From contig VICG01000008.1 of assembly GCA_008692225.1 (NCBI GenBank), positions 2,258,001-2,322,000 of the forward strand: DNA of 64,000 bases, in the 5' to 3' direction. The notes under the pieces were generated by a model, which searched no databases, was not told where the DNA came from, and worked only from the letters and a program-made list of their open reading frames with translations. Positions 1 to 10,802 of this stretch are shown here, piece after piece (position 1 is the stretch's first letter; every line of letters begins with the position of its first letter). This DNA comes from Monilinia fructicola. Lineage: Eukaryota; Ascomycota; Leotiomycetes; Helotiales; Sclerotiniaceae. A program made the translations under genes and the position numbers.

Positions 1-370
1 ACCCATGGAAAAAATTAGATGCAAGGAGGAAAATATGTACAAAGAAGAGAAGGCAATAAGGAAGACCACACTGGTAACTTGTAAGTCAGAATGAGAATTT
101 GTTCCAACTCCAGGTGGTTTATGAGTACAGTCGAGAAGAAGTAGTCTGTCTATTGTACAAGTTGTTGGTGCATTGAACAATATATTATTCGTAGCCCCAA
201 AAGATCCTTAGGCACTTGTAGAACTCCAAACTTTTATGAGATCAGGTATGGTTTGGATATGGGCCAAAATATGCTACAGATCCCAGAGAGAAGTCATGCA
301 GGTGAAAATACAAGTGAAATAGTTTGAGAGAGATAAAGAGAGTCGAAACGAGATCGAGAAGAGCATCTGT
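1..370. other. 3' flank of the ATF/CREB gene
   Basis: No reading frame with coding character is seen. The stretch lies directly after the stop codon of the minus-strand bZIP gene and probably contains its 3' UTR and terminator. Confidence 0.5.
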
Positions 371-2238
371 TTATTGCATGCCAGGATTTTGAGATGGAGG
401 CATGCCAGCCATACCATACGGATTTTGGACGTGCATATGTTGCTGCTCCTCATACAAGGGACCCATTATGAGTGTTGCAATGCCTTGCTGTTGACCGATA
501 GGAGTATCTTTATGGGCAACAAGCATCGTTCTAAGCTGAACAATTTCGTTTTGCATTGCTTGAACTCTCTGTTGTAGCAACTCGTTCTCAGTGGTATATG
601 AGTCAACCTTCGCTTGTAAATTGTTGAGCCATTGCTTCTTTCGCTGTCTACATTTAAGAGCAGCAACTCTGACCAGGGGTTAGTTATTGTAGACATGCAT
701 CAGGAATTGTGAATTCTTACCTGTTGCGCTCAAGGAAGCTCTTGCGTTTCTCATCATCTGTCTCGGGTTTCTTTGATTTGCTCCTATCGTTATTTTCTTC
801 ATTCTCTTCGAAATCAGGGTGATCTTGATCCTCCATATTGTCCAAGTCTTCATTTGTGAATTCTTCGTGCTTCGTCTCTTCCTTCTTGACCGCAGATGAA
901 TTGTTCCCTTTGGACCTTTTGTTGTTCTTTGGGGTGCTCTTGTTGGAACTAGTTTTCCTCTTTCCGGCTCCACCCTTCTTGCCTGATGATTGCCCGCCAT
1001 GTCCATTCATCTCATTTTCATACCCAATGCTGTTGCCATTGCTCATCGGACTCGATGCGTTTGAGTTGATAGAATTATTTCTCGTTCTCTGATCCATTGA
1101 ATGACCATGACCGTGACCATTCATCAAAGGTTGAGTATTCGACCGACCAACCATCGGACCATTGACTTGACCTGGGTTCATCTGTTGGTTCATCTGGTGG
1201 TTCAAAATTTGCTGGTTTCGGTTCAAGATTTGCTTCTGTGCGGAGGGGTGCGCTTGTCTTGATTGACCCAAGGGAACATTGTAATGATGGGGTGAAGTAT
1301 CTCTGGATGATGCTGAGTTCGCCAACATAAAAAGACTCGCAGCAGCATTTGATTGATTGTCTTCAACAAATTCACCAAGGCCATTGTTGTTTTCTTCGTT
1401 CATCTGATGAGGTTGCGAAGTAATGTTCATGTCTCTCTTCTGTTGCTGCGCAATCGTGGCAAGTTGACGCTCACGAATTTCAGTGGCAGTGCGATTGAAT
1501 TCGGCCGTTCCAGGTGTCGCGACACCGACCCCAAAGATCCCCGGACTTTGCATGCCTGACATGAGTGATCCTTGAAACATGGAACCACCAGGAGATGCCA
1601 AGCCAGAAGGTAATGGTAAAGTTTGATGTCTCAAGGCAGATTCATTGGGAGTAAAGACCCTCGGTCCGTCATTGATCCCCATACCATGTTCACCCGTGAA
1701 GTAATCAGTTGGAGGAGGCTCCTTGGGGCCAGCAAGCATGTTGGGACTCAGTGGACCTTGCCGTAATCCATCCATGAAGCCAGGGGCAGATCCAGATTGT
1801 AATGCATGAATCGAAGGTAGTAGAGAGCCCCGGGGGTTTTGGCCACAGTAGGCTTTGGAGGAGGACCACCCCAAATTGAGAATCGAAGGGATTTTCTTCT
1901 TCGGCAAGATTATTACCACGCCTGGCAAGATAATCGCTGATCCCGTTTCGTGACGGCACAGGCTGATGTGGAACTGGTTGATTTGTCTCTATCAACCCAG
2001 GCTTCACAGTATCTTTTATTGTAGGGTCAACTGTGGAAAAGACGACGAGTTAGTCATGGTTGTGATGTACATATCTTGGTATAGCAAATCGTTGCAGATG
2101 ATTTTATCAGATGAATCATCATCATGATGTATGGGAACGACATGATTCAAGTTAAATTTAAATATTTACCAACTTACCTTTTGATTGACTCGAGTTGAAG
2201 AGCTCGTCAACAGGACCCTCGGCCTTTGAAGGCGGCAT
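371..2238 (-). CDS. atf1: ATF/CREB-type bZIP transcription factor (Atf1/AtfA)
   Basis: Nuclear bZIP regulator that in filamentous fungi acts below the stress-activated MAP kinase (Hog1/Sty1 type) in stress response and development. Three exons: 2178-2238, 721-2030 and 371-668, with consensus splice sites. The basic region spans the second intron, from KRKSFLERNR to VAALKCRQRKKQWL, followed by a leucine-zipper heptad run (LNNLQAKV, ENELLQQRV, EIVQLRTML). Upstream sequence is rich in Pro, Gln, Asn, Ser and Gly, as in Atf1 N-terminal regulatory regions. The start is ATG 2238 in the consensus-length first exon. In exon 2 the frame breaks twice: one base appears missing in the C run at 1869-1872 and one in the C/G runs at 1828-1836. 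Restoring both gives a 556-residue protein with a continuous Pro-rich segment. These look like assembly errors rather than inactivation. The family call is secure from the bZIP; the two repaired positions are inference. Confidence 0.93.
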
Positions 2239-2383
2239 GATGAAAAGAAAAAAGAAAATGGCAACCAAGGAAAAGGTTTTAGGCGACGCGATGGATTGAG
2301 TTTGACGTAGTTGGTTGGTTGAGTGGGTGAGTGGGATGACCTTGACCAAAATAAAAAGGTTGTGTACAATCTTTTTGCGACGA

Positions 2384-2424
2384 TGACGATGATGACGATG
2401 ATGACGAAGATGACGACGATGACG
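2384..2424 (-). promoter_or_regulatory. Array of five TGACG CRE half-sites in 9 bp register
   Basis: TGACG occurs at 2384, 2393, 2402, 2411 and 2420, exactly nine bases apart, about 145-190 bp upstream of the atf1 start codon. TGACG is the half-site of the CRE recognised by ATF/CREB bZIP proteins. The array could serve autoregulation, or be a chance product of a GAT/GAC-rich repeat. Confidence 0.45.
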
Positions 2425-2701
2425 AAGGTGGTGTGGATTTAATTCCTTAGGGTCGATAAGTCAGTGTATAAATAGTGTGTGTTGGCGTTGGCGGATAATA
2501 TGATGAAAGAATGATAAACTGGTTGGTTTCGTATTCTTAAAATCCTTCAAAGGAATTGGAATTGGATATCTTTATCGGGATTTCTTCAATTCCAAGCCCA
2601 ATTAATAAAGGAAGAGAAGAGGAGAGGAAGGAGAAGAACAAGATATATTTCCACGTTCCCCAATACTTTCACCGTCTTTGTTATTCAAGGTGATTGATAT
2701 T

Positions 2702-3241
2702 GAATTTTATTTTATTTTGTTTTGTTTTGTTTTGTCTTGATCTTCAAGATCAAGTGGTTGATTTATGTGTGTATCGTCGCGTTGCGGTGCGTTGCGTTGC
2801 GTTGTCTTTGGGGTTATATTACTGTTCTTCCTGTTTGACTTGCCTCTCTGATGTTGTATTCTTCGCTGTGCACACGCGACTACTCTCGAGGACGAGGTGC
2901 TATATTGAATTTGTATTTGCCTTTGTATTGATTGTCTTGTATGGAATTGAGTTGAGTTGTGTGATGCTGTGTTGTGTTGTATGGTATGGTATGGTATGGT
3001 ATGGTATGGTATGGTATGGTGCTGGTAGGGTAGGGAGGGTACGGAGATAGGGTAGGGTAGGTGGTTTGATCGAAGCTTTGGATGTGGACAAATAATTCTA
3101 AAACAAGAAACGAATGATGTCAGAATCATTTCTTATCCTTTTTTCGCAAGAGGATGGCGGGGAAATTGAAGTTTACCTGATGAAACAGACAGAACAGAAT
3201 AGAGTATCGATAGTATAGTATAGTATAGTATAGTATAGTAA
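2702..3241. repeat. Cluster of pentanucleotide microsatellites
   Basis: Three separate runs are visible: TTTTG/TTTTA units near 2702-2735, TATGG units near 2975-3020 (about nine copies) and TATAG units near 3205-3241. They encode only repetitive peptides. Confidence 0.85.
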
Positions 3242-3584
3242 CGCGTAGTATAGGATGATGATACCTAGCAGTTCATGACTTAGGTAAGATACTTGTCGGT
3301 ACTATCTATCTCTCCTTTTTATTCTTCTTTCGATTTAATCTCTCTAGACTTCAGCTGGACGGATATGGATGGATGGTGTTCTTCAGAGCGTTCGCAGGTT
3401 GAGAAGGAACAAAGCTAAGTGGTGACGTAACGAATTGGTTGATGGACTCGGATTGTGATATTGAAGCGACCTTTGCGACCGGTGTAGATAGATAGGTGGT
3501 TGATTAAAAAGGAAGGGTTCGGTTGTTTGTCCGTTTCTCGTTTGTTCGTCTGGTCGTTTGATCGTTCGTTCTCTTTAGTAGATG

Positions 3585-4154
3585 TGGATGGATGGATGGA
3601 TGGATGTATGGATGAATGGATGGATGGATGGATGTATAGGTATAGGTTGGCAAAGGTAGTTTATTTAGGTCAGGTTAGGTAGGTGAATGGATCGATCGAT
3701 ACTAATCAAGTACCTAATGATAATCAAAGAAAGAGAGAGATTCGTTGAAAATCAAATAACAAGTCCCCGTTGAAAATCCAGAAAATAAAACTCCTCTTCT
3801 CTTATCATTCGATGGATATCAATTATAATCAATCAATAATTCAAATAATATTCAATAATCCATCTATTCATGAATGGATGAGAAGAATAAATATATGAAT
3901 ATGAATATAAATATGAATGTGAATATGAATGACTATGAATGTCAGTGTGAATATGAATGAATATGAATATGAATATCAATATCAATATCAGTATCAGTAT
4001 CAATATCCAATATCAATATCCAATATCCAATAATTAACACTGTATGAATAATTAATCAATTTGAGGCTCTGCTGTTTTGATTTTCCTCGATGGAATAGGC
4101 TTTTCGAAATGGATGGATGGATTCCTCTTCCTGAATCTCTTCTGCTGGCTCTCT

Positions 4155-4186
<32 letters not shown>

Positions 4187-4230
4187 TCTCACTTTCTCAC
4201 TCACACACTCACTCACTCACTCATTCAAAA
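3585..4230. repeat. Tetranucleotide and dinucleotide repeats
   Basis: GGAT units occur near 3585-3640, degenerate GAATAT/TATCAA units near 3890-4035, a CT run near 4152-4180, and CACT units near 4195-4225. Confidence 0.8.
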
Positions 4231-5120
4231 ACAAAATAAGCCGTCGTGACTCTCCCGAATGATTAAGCGTGCCGTGTCGTAGTGGTGTAGTAGGAATAAG
4301 AAAAAGATTGCAGGAGAGGGAAAAACGCGATGACGAAAGATTCCTTGATGACGAAAGAGTCTTGATTTATTTGGGAGGAGTCCTTGCATCTAGCGTGCGC
4401 TAAGGAAAAAACGCCATTCCCGATTCCGTCGTGCGCCAATCATTTCGTCGCGTGTGAGATTTTGCTCCACTCTTTCGCTGCATGGACTAGTCCGTTTTCG
4501 CGACATTCTCCCTCGCTCCTGGATGAGAAAGAAAAAAAATGGAAAGGAAAAAAAAACCCCCCAAAAAAAATGGCAGGGCGTGATGGAATCGGGAGGGAGG
4601 TGAGTGTGCCAGGCAGTCAGTCGAAATGGTAATCCACAGAGACCCAAAGTGCAACATTCCCATCGATAAGTCAGATGATATGATATAATATGAGATTCTC
4701 ACTCTGAGGGTTGGGTTGGGTTGTCGAAATTCTGAATAATCAATGTCAATTATTAATCAATCACACTGCACATTTGACGAATGAATCAATCAATCACTTG
4801 CCTAGGTAATTACTTAATTAATCCATGAATTAATTCATTGCAACATAATTATGTTTTTATCACCTCCCCGTTTATCCATCGATCATTGGCTTGACTGTAG
4901 GATAATCCAAATGCACTGATTACGTAAGTCAATTATTAAGTGCCGCTGGGTATACGTACCCAGGTACTCCTTAATGTTTGAGAAGGGACCTTGGGAATCC
5001 AGCTAGAGCCTTTCTTTGCCTAACTCACACACCCATGGACACCCTTTTTGTTGGGAAGGGCCTTTGCTTGACATTCATTCATTACATGACATGAGTCCAT
5101 CTCCATCGTGAATTCCAGCC

Positions 5121-5160
5121 TCGACACTCGACACTCGACACTCGACACTCTCGACACTCT
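5121..5160. repeat. ACACTCG heptamer repeat
   Basis: Five nearly perfect tandem copies of a 7 bp unit, with one copy expanded by two bases. Confidence 0.8.
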
Positions 5161-5634
5161 TTGATCCTACACCAGTCTGTGAATCCGTTACAGCTGGACG
5201 TCTAAATCCACATCCAGCCCCGGATTGATTTGTTGATGTTTCCTCTATTGTCGTCTGTCTATTCTTGGTCCTCGCAAGTCGATACAATAAATAGAGTAAG
5301 TATGTGTTTTCTGGCAGTCGAGATGCCAAAATGTAATTCTAGCATACCGCTACTATCTGAGCGTTGAACTCAATAATAAACTTGATACCGTTCCATCTTG
5401 ATTGGAGAGTATTCAGAGGGGAGACTTCTAACCCAACCCAACCATAGCGAAGAAAGGTGGAAAGGAGAGGAGATTCATTGTTAGAGCTACTCTCATGATG
5501 CTATACATACCCTTGATTGTACGGTGCGTGGGTGGGTGTATTAGCATCTGTGGGTAGAATTGAGTACGATGGTATTGTATATACACCGAGGTTAAGTACA
5601 GACAAAGTACTACTTTGTATAGAATACTTGGTGT

Positions 5635-6110
5635 TGTTTTAGGCCTATATTAAAATAAAAATTTATAAAATAGCATATCTTTTAAATTCTTTTTTATATA
5701 TTATAAAACTTTAGTTTTTAAGACTTTAAAAATACTAAACGTTTACTCTTAAATTTAATAATTCTATAAAATATTATTTATATCTTTTAACAAATTTAAT
5801 AATTAATTATAATTTTTTAAAATAAACTCCGTTTTTAATTAATTTTTATATCGGCATAGACCTAGAATAACACTAAGTAGATACATTGATTTATTTATTA
5901 CTAATGGAATAATCTATATAGTAATTACCTAGTAGATCTTATTAAAGTTATATAGTTAAGAATAAAAGAAGGGTTCGTTTTATTAATATATTTATTCAAT
6001 TATTTAATTATATATTTATATCTTATCATTTATTAATTATTCATTTATTTATTCGTCGATTCTCTTTATTAAATCTTAATATGAAAAATCATTAATTGAT
6101 ACCTATATTT
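5635..6110. other. AT-rich island
   Basis: Almost entirely A and T with no reading frame. This is typical of old repeats degraded by C-to-T mutation. No element ends are visible. Confidence 0.6.
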
Positions 6111-6211
6111 CAATACACACAGTACATTTTACTTCCAACCAACACCCGAGTTCCGAATTCCGAGTTCCGAGTTTCAGTATCTCAACCGGAACAGGATCCG
6201 ATTATCCGTCA

Positions 6212-7348
6212 TCAAAGTTTTGATGCATCTCTTCCTCCATCCTTATCAAATGCCCCCCTAATCCTAAACCCATGTCGAGGGGTGTGAATTTTAACCTTTA
6301 CCCCATCTTTCGTGCAAGACTCTATCACAATCTCATGTGATGAAAGTCCCACCAATCTCCCCTTATCCTTATTATTCATCCCCGTATCAATTGGCCAGAC
6401 TTGAACTTCTTGTCCTTTTTGAAGTCCAGTGGGATCTTGAACATCCACCATCTCATCCATCTCCACAAAGTCAGATGCAGTCACGATTTTAAGTGCTTCT
6501 AGGCCCAGGAGACTTTTTGGTTTCGGTACTTTCTTTGCGGCTGATCGAGTGGCCTGATCAAACCTTTCGATCCATGCAAAGGTTCTGGGAAATTGTTGCC
6601 GTGAAATATAATCTTCTGGCAATGCGCCAGGTAATGTGCTTAACCAATGGAATGGCCAGACAGCTGAACTTCAAAGTCAGTAGGTGTTCACTATCCCCAT
6701 ATCTTCATCATACCTTCAATATCCGACAGTGTGGGACCTGAAGTTTTGAAAATCCATTCTCGACCATCAGAGAAGAAAGTATTCTCCAAGAATTCAAAAG
6801 CCCTCTAAAAAGCCACTAGAGCCTCTGGTCTTCCCTTGGCAAGACTCCCCTTCTCCCAACTTTTACCAGTATAATTCTCCCGATCCGACGTAAACTTTGG
6901 ATCATTAAGCAACGGTAAGTCCAGCAGAAGTAACTGCGCAGCTCTAGCAAACAACCCATCAATCGTCCAAAACTCCAACAGCTTTTCCGCCGCCATCCCA
7001 TCCGGCGAACCCATCGACGCCGCCGAGATCTGCGGATATTCCGGATAGAGCTTCTCCAGCTTCTGCAAAATCAGCCGCGTATCATTGTACACATCGCGAC
7101 CCACCACGACGATGGGGATCCGACGATACTTGGTCCCCAGCGCATCGACATCCGGCCGCGGTATCACGGGCGCTTGCAGACATTCCGCAAATGGAATCCC
7201 GCGCAGATTCAGATACCACACGATCCTTCCAAACGTCAACACACGCGCGCACACCCTCACAGGATCAACATTGGAGAATCTCAACGCACCTCTTGGCAAA
7301 TGGCGAGAAGCGATAATGATAGAGGATGATCTCTGCATTAGGCGCCAT
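6212..7348 (-). pseudogene. Glutathione S-transferase-like protein, interrupted by an in-frame stop
   Basis: Three exons (7290-7348, 6714-7225, 6212-6663) with clean GT-AG introns give 340 codons. The N-terminus EIILYHYRFSPFAKR-IVWYLNLRGI is a thioredoxin-fold GST N-domain with the usual SPFAKR turn. A helical GST C-domain follows (ending AVWPFHWLSTLPGALPED), and then an extra domain of about 90 residues whose short strands resemble an SH3-like barrel. GST-like proteins with such a C-terminal extension are common in filamentous fungi; substrates are mostly unknown. A TAG codon at 6805-6807 interrupts the C-domain, between EALVAF and RAFEFLEN. The frame stays open and conserved on both sides, so this is a point substitution (CAG to TAG fits a C-to-T change), not a homopolymer slip. 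It may be a real null allele or a base error. Confidence 0.75.
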
Positions 7349-8429
7349 CACGATGACGGAATCTTGGATCCCGAAGCCCCTCCCGCAATGGTAACTTTGA
7401 TGATATGCTGTGGATGGATGGATGGATGGATGGATGGATGGATGGATAGATGGATGAATGGATGAATGAATCGATGAATGAACCGATAAATAAATAAACA
7501 AATAAATAAATAAATAAATAGATAACGACCTTAAACAGTAGATGACAAACAATCAATCCTCCTCAAAAGCACAACCCAAACGAACACCCAACCCGTCGTG
7601 ATTCTTTCGCCGTTCAGATAGATAGATAGATAGATATATGCCGTTGAAATCCACCACTCTCAAATCCCAGCCCCGAGGTCACGTCACAAGTGCGGAGATG
7701 CTAATTACAACCGATCCCTCGGTCTCGACGAATCTACCAGAACCCGCGGACTACTGTACTATACAGACTACAAGTACAGTAATATGAGCTGACTAATGAA
7801 TGAGATGACGCGCATCCTCATCATCCTCATCATCATCTATGGATTGATTACTCAGCAGCTTTTCAAAGAGACACGCATAGACGGATATAAGACTGTCCAA
7901 CGAAATCTCAATACAATTCTATACAATATATGCGAATGATAGATAGATATAGCATCTTGATATTTGCTATAAGGAATTTATGCTATAAATATTCACTTTT
8001 GGATGAATGGTGATAGGGTGAAATCTGGGCATATTAGAAGATTAATAAAAGATATAAGATTTTTAAGATTAGATTATTAATTAAGATATAGATATTAAGA
8101 TGTCACGCAAAAGTGATCATGTGTGATCCTACCATATCATTAGTGGGGAATAGACCAAAGGTCTATTCCAATCCTACAATACTAATCTTAGATATATAAA
8201 GTATTATATACTTTTAAATCGAAAGTTATACATTACTCTTTTAATTATATATACTTTTTTTATTATACTATAATAAAAGCAGAATTAACAATCTATTTAA
8301 TATACTATTATACTATATTTTATACTTGCTTCTATTAGTGATCCCCGTATGCTCTCGTATAACTCGTCCTTCGTAATATAAGATTATAGTTAAAGTTATA
8401 AGATTTTAATTGATAATAAGAGAAAAGAC
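7349..8429. other. Intergenic, upstream of the GST-like gene
   Basis: Microsatellites (GGAT near 7409-7465, AAAT near 7487-7520, GATA near 7618-7638), then AT-rich sequence from about 7930. No gene is seen. Confidence 0.6.
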
Positions 8430-8431
8430 TA

Positions 8432-8580
8432 GCACTCGCGGAAAATAAATTTTCAGACTATGGATTCTTCGAATTTTATTACTTAATGAGGGCTAGCCCT
8501 CAAACCCCCAATCCTCACTTCGTTCGAGGCTAATAAAATTCTACGAATCCACAATCTAAAAATTTATTTTCCGCGAGTGC
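8432..8580. mobile_element. 149 bp foldback (MITE-like) element with TA flanks
   Basis: Two inverted arms of about 52 bp begin and end with GCACTCGCGGAAAATAAATT and its complement, with five or so mismatches. They flank a loop of about 45 bp that contains a GAGGGCTAGCCCTC palindrome. TA lies immediately outside both ends (8430-8431 and 8581-8582), matching TA target-site duplication of Tc1/mariner-type non-autonomous elements. There is no coding capacity. Confidence 0.7.
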
Positions 8581-8694
8581 TAGTATAATAATAATAATAA
8601 TAATATTTAAGTAAAAAATTATTTCTTTAATCCTTTATTATTATATATTTTTATATTCTACTTTCTTTATTTTAAAATAAATACTCTTATATTA

Positions 8695-9535
8695 TAATAA
8701 AATTTATTCTATTTATTCTATTTATTCTATTTATTCTATTTATTCTATTTATAATTTATATTTAATATAAAGAATTAAAACTTCTTATATATCCTTTAAT
8801 ATATTTTTTAATTAAATTGAAAATATATTAAAAACTGTTCTTATAATTATGATTATTAATCTTTACTATTAATATTTATTAATTATAATTTATTTTTATT
8901 AATTATTTATTATTAATTATTTATTATTTATTATTATTTATTATTCTTATTTATTATTTATTATTTATTATTTATTATTTATTATTTATTATTTATTATT
9001 TATTATTTATTATTTATTATTTATTATTTATTATTATATTATTATTTATTATTATTATTTATTATTTATTATTTATTATTTATTATTTATTATTATTATT
9101 TTATTATTATTATTTATTATTTATTATTATTTATTATATTATATTATTATTTATTATTTATTATTATTATTTATTATTTATTATTTATTATTTATTATTT
9201 ATTATTTATTATTTATTATTTATTATTTATTATTTATTATTTATTATTTATTATTTATTATTTATTATTATTATTTATTATTTATTATTTATTATTTATT
9301 ATTTATTATTTATTATTCATTATTTATTATTCATTATTTATTATTCATTATTATTATTCATTATTTATTATTCATTATTTATTATTCATTATTATTATTT
9401 ATTATTTATTATTATTTATTATTTATTATTATTATTTATTATTTATTATTTATTATTTATTATTTATTATTTATTATTTATTATTTATTATTTATTATTT
9501 ATTATTTATTATTTATTATTTATTATTTATGATAA
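8695..9535. repeat. AT minisatellite block (TTTATTCTA then TTATTAT)
   Basis: About five copies of the 9-mer TTTATTCTA lie near 8700-8752. From about 8900 to 9530 comes a long array of the 7-mer TTATTAT with occasional 3 bp phase slips and some TTATTCA variants. No other sequence interrupts the array. Confidence 0.9.
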
Positions 9536-9554
9536 ATAAGGCCTATATAAAATA

Positions 9555-9645
9555 GCTGGAATGGAATAGTCGAAATGGAATGGGCCGAAATGGAATAACC
9601 GAAAATGGAATGGGTTGAAATAGAATGGTCGAAATGAAATGGGCT
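9555..9645. repeat. Short tandem repeat around GGAATGGNCGAAAT
   Basis: About six diverged copies of a 14-16 bp unit, GAATGG(G/A)(C/T)CGAAAT. It is the only GC-containing patch between two AT-rich tracts. Confidence 0.65.
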
Positions 9646-9782
9646 AAAAGCTTTAGTTAAAACTTAAAATATATATATATTTTTTCTCGTAGAGTTATAA
9701 GTATATTAAAATGGCCGTTTTTGGTGTGAAATGCTGGCCAAATGGGGGGGGGGTGGCGAGAAGTAGGGTAGGCGACTTATCG

Positions 9783-9850
9783 TTTAGTTAATAAAGAAAT
9801 TAGATTGCTTTTTCTCCTTTGCTTTTGCCCCCCTTCTCTTAGCGAACGCG
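9783..9850 (+). repeat. Dispersed repeat core, copy A
   Basis: Shares the order TTnGTTAA, T-run, CGCTTTCGCCCCC-like, CGAA(A)ACG with segments at 10283, 14659 and 43272 (inverted). It looks like a degraded interspersed repeat. Confidence 0.45.
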
Positions 9851-10282
9851 AATCTCTATTCTATATAATATATTAAATGCTTTAAGTTACGGGTTGCTTC
9901 TATGATAATGATGATGATAATAACAAGGCGAGTAATAATAATAATGATAATACTAATAATAATAAAACTACGAAACTAATTTATAACAATTTTACAACAA
10001 TTTTACAATAATATACTTTAATAATAGAAAATCCTTTTAACCCCTAACATAGCACATAATTTCTATATATAACGAAATGTACTTTCGAGTACGTAAATCG
10101 GAAAATTCTTTAGGATATTATACAAGCTTCAATACAGCTAATTAATATCCCATTCTCAATCCCATCGTAACTCTTTCACTTCACCCATCTTTAACATCTT
10201 CAGCCATCAATATCATCATCATTATTTTACCATACGTAAAGTATATCCAGCGATTTCATCTCGTGAGAGTAAGGTTCATCAC

Positions 10283-10341
10283 CTCGTTAGATAAGTTGCT
10301 TTTTCAAAAATCTCGCTTCCACCCCCTTATTACGAAAGCGC
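10283..10341 (+). repeat. Dispersed repeat core, copy D
   Basis: Contains CTCGCTTCCACCCCCTTATTACGAAAGCGC, split here as CTCGCTTCCACCCCC and ACGAAAGCGC. It aligns by eye with copy B at 14659. Confidence 0.4.
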
Positions 10342-10496
10342 TTAGTTGGTAGTGTTATATAAGTAATCGAATATAATAACGCATCGACGAGATAACTATT
10401 TCAAATTCTAGATAGCTTCAAAGCTCATAACAATGAAAACTTCTATGATAATTAATATTAGTAAACCCCTAATATACTTAAGTACGCTTTAACAAA

Positions 10497-10802
10497 TCAA
10501 GATCTTATAATATACTCAGATGAGATCAACTTATTTAATCTACCACAATCAATAATCAAACCAAGCTTTAAAAAAAAAGCGTACCACGACCTCCCATTTG
10601 TGTAAAGAATGCTGCCCACAACCTCAAACTTTGATGGATGGCCATATATCTTATAGCAATATGCCGGGATACAATACAAGAATACATATAGCATTTCCAC
10701 AATCATGGCATATTGCCCATATCTTTGGAGCCGTGAATAATCAGGGAGGTCCATGATATGCGTAACCACGCTTCGAGAGATCGAACTTCGAAAAGAGGCC
10801 AT
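10497..10802 (-). pseudogene. Possible remnant of a small membrane-protein gene
   Basis: A 101-codon frame starts with ATG at 10802 and has one strongly hydrophobic stretch (YAMIVEMLYVFLYCIPAYCY). In another frame the segment LWAAFFTQ resembles VWAAFTIQ of the membrane protein at 15000-15502, and both loci have the same dispersed repeat just downstream. This suggests a degraded relative, but the similarity is short and the frame could be spurious. Confidence 0.25.

Larger units (their letters stand above)
2239..6211. other. Repeat-rich intergenic region upstream of atf1
   Basis: No convincing gene in about 4 kb. It holds the atf1 5' region, many short tandem repeats, a CRE-like octamer TGACGTAA at 3423-3430, and an AT-rich block from about 5635 to 6110. 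All ORFs here are low-complexity or antisense to repeats. Confidence 0.6.
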
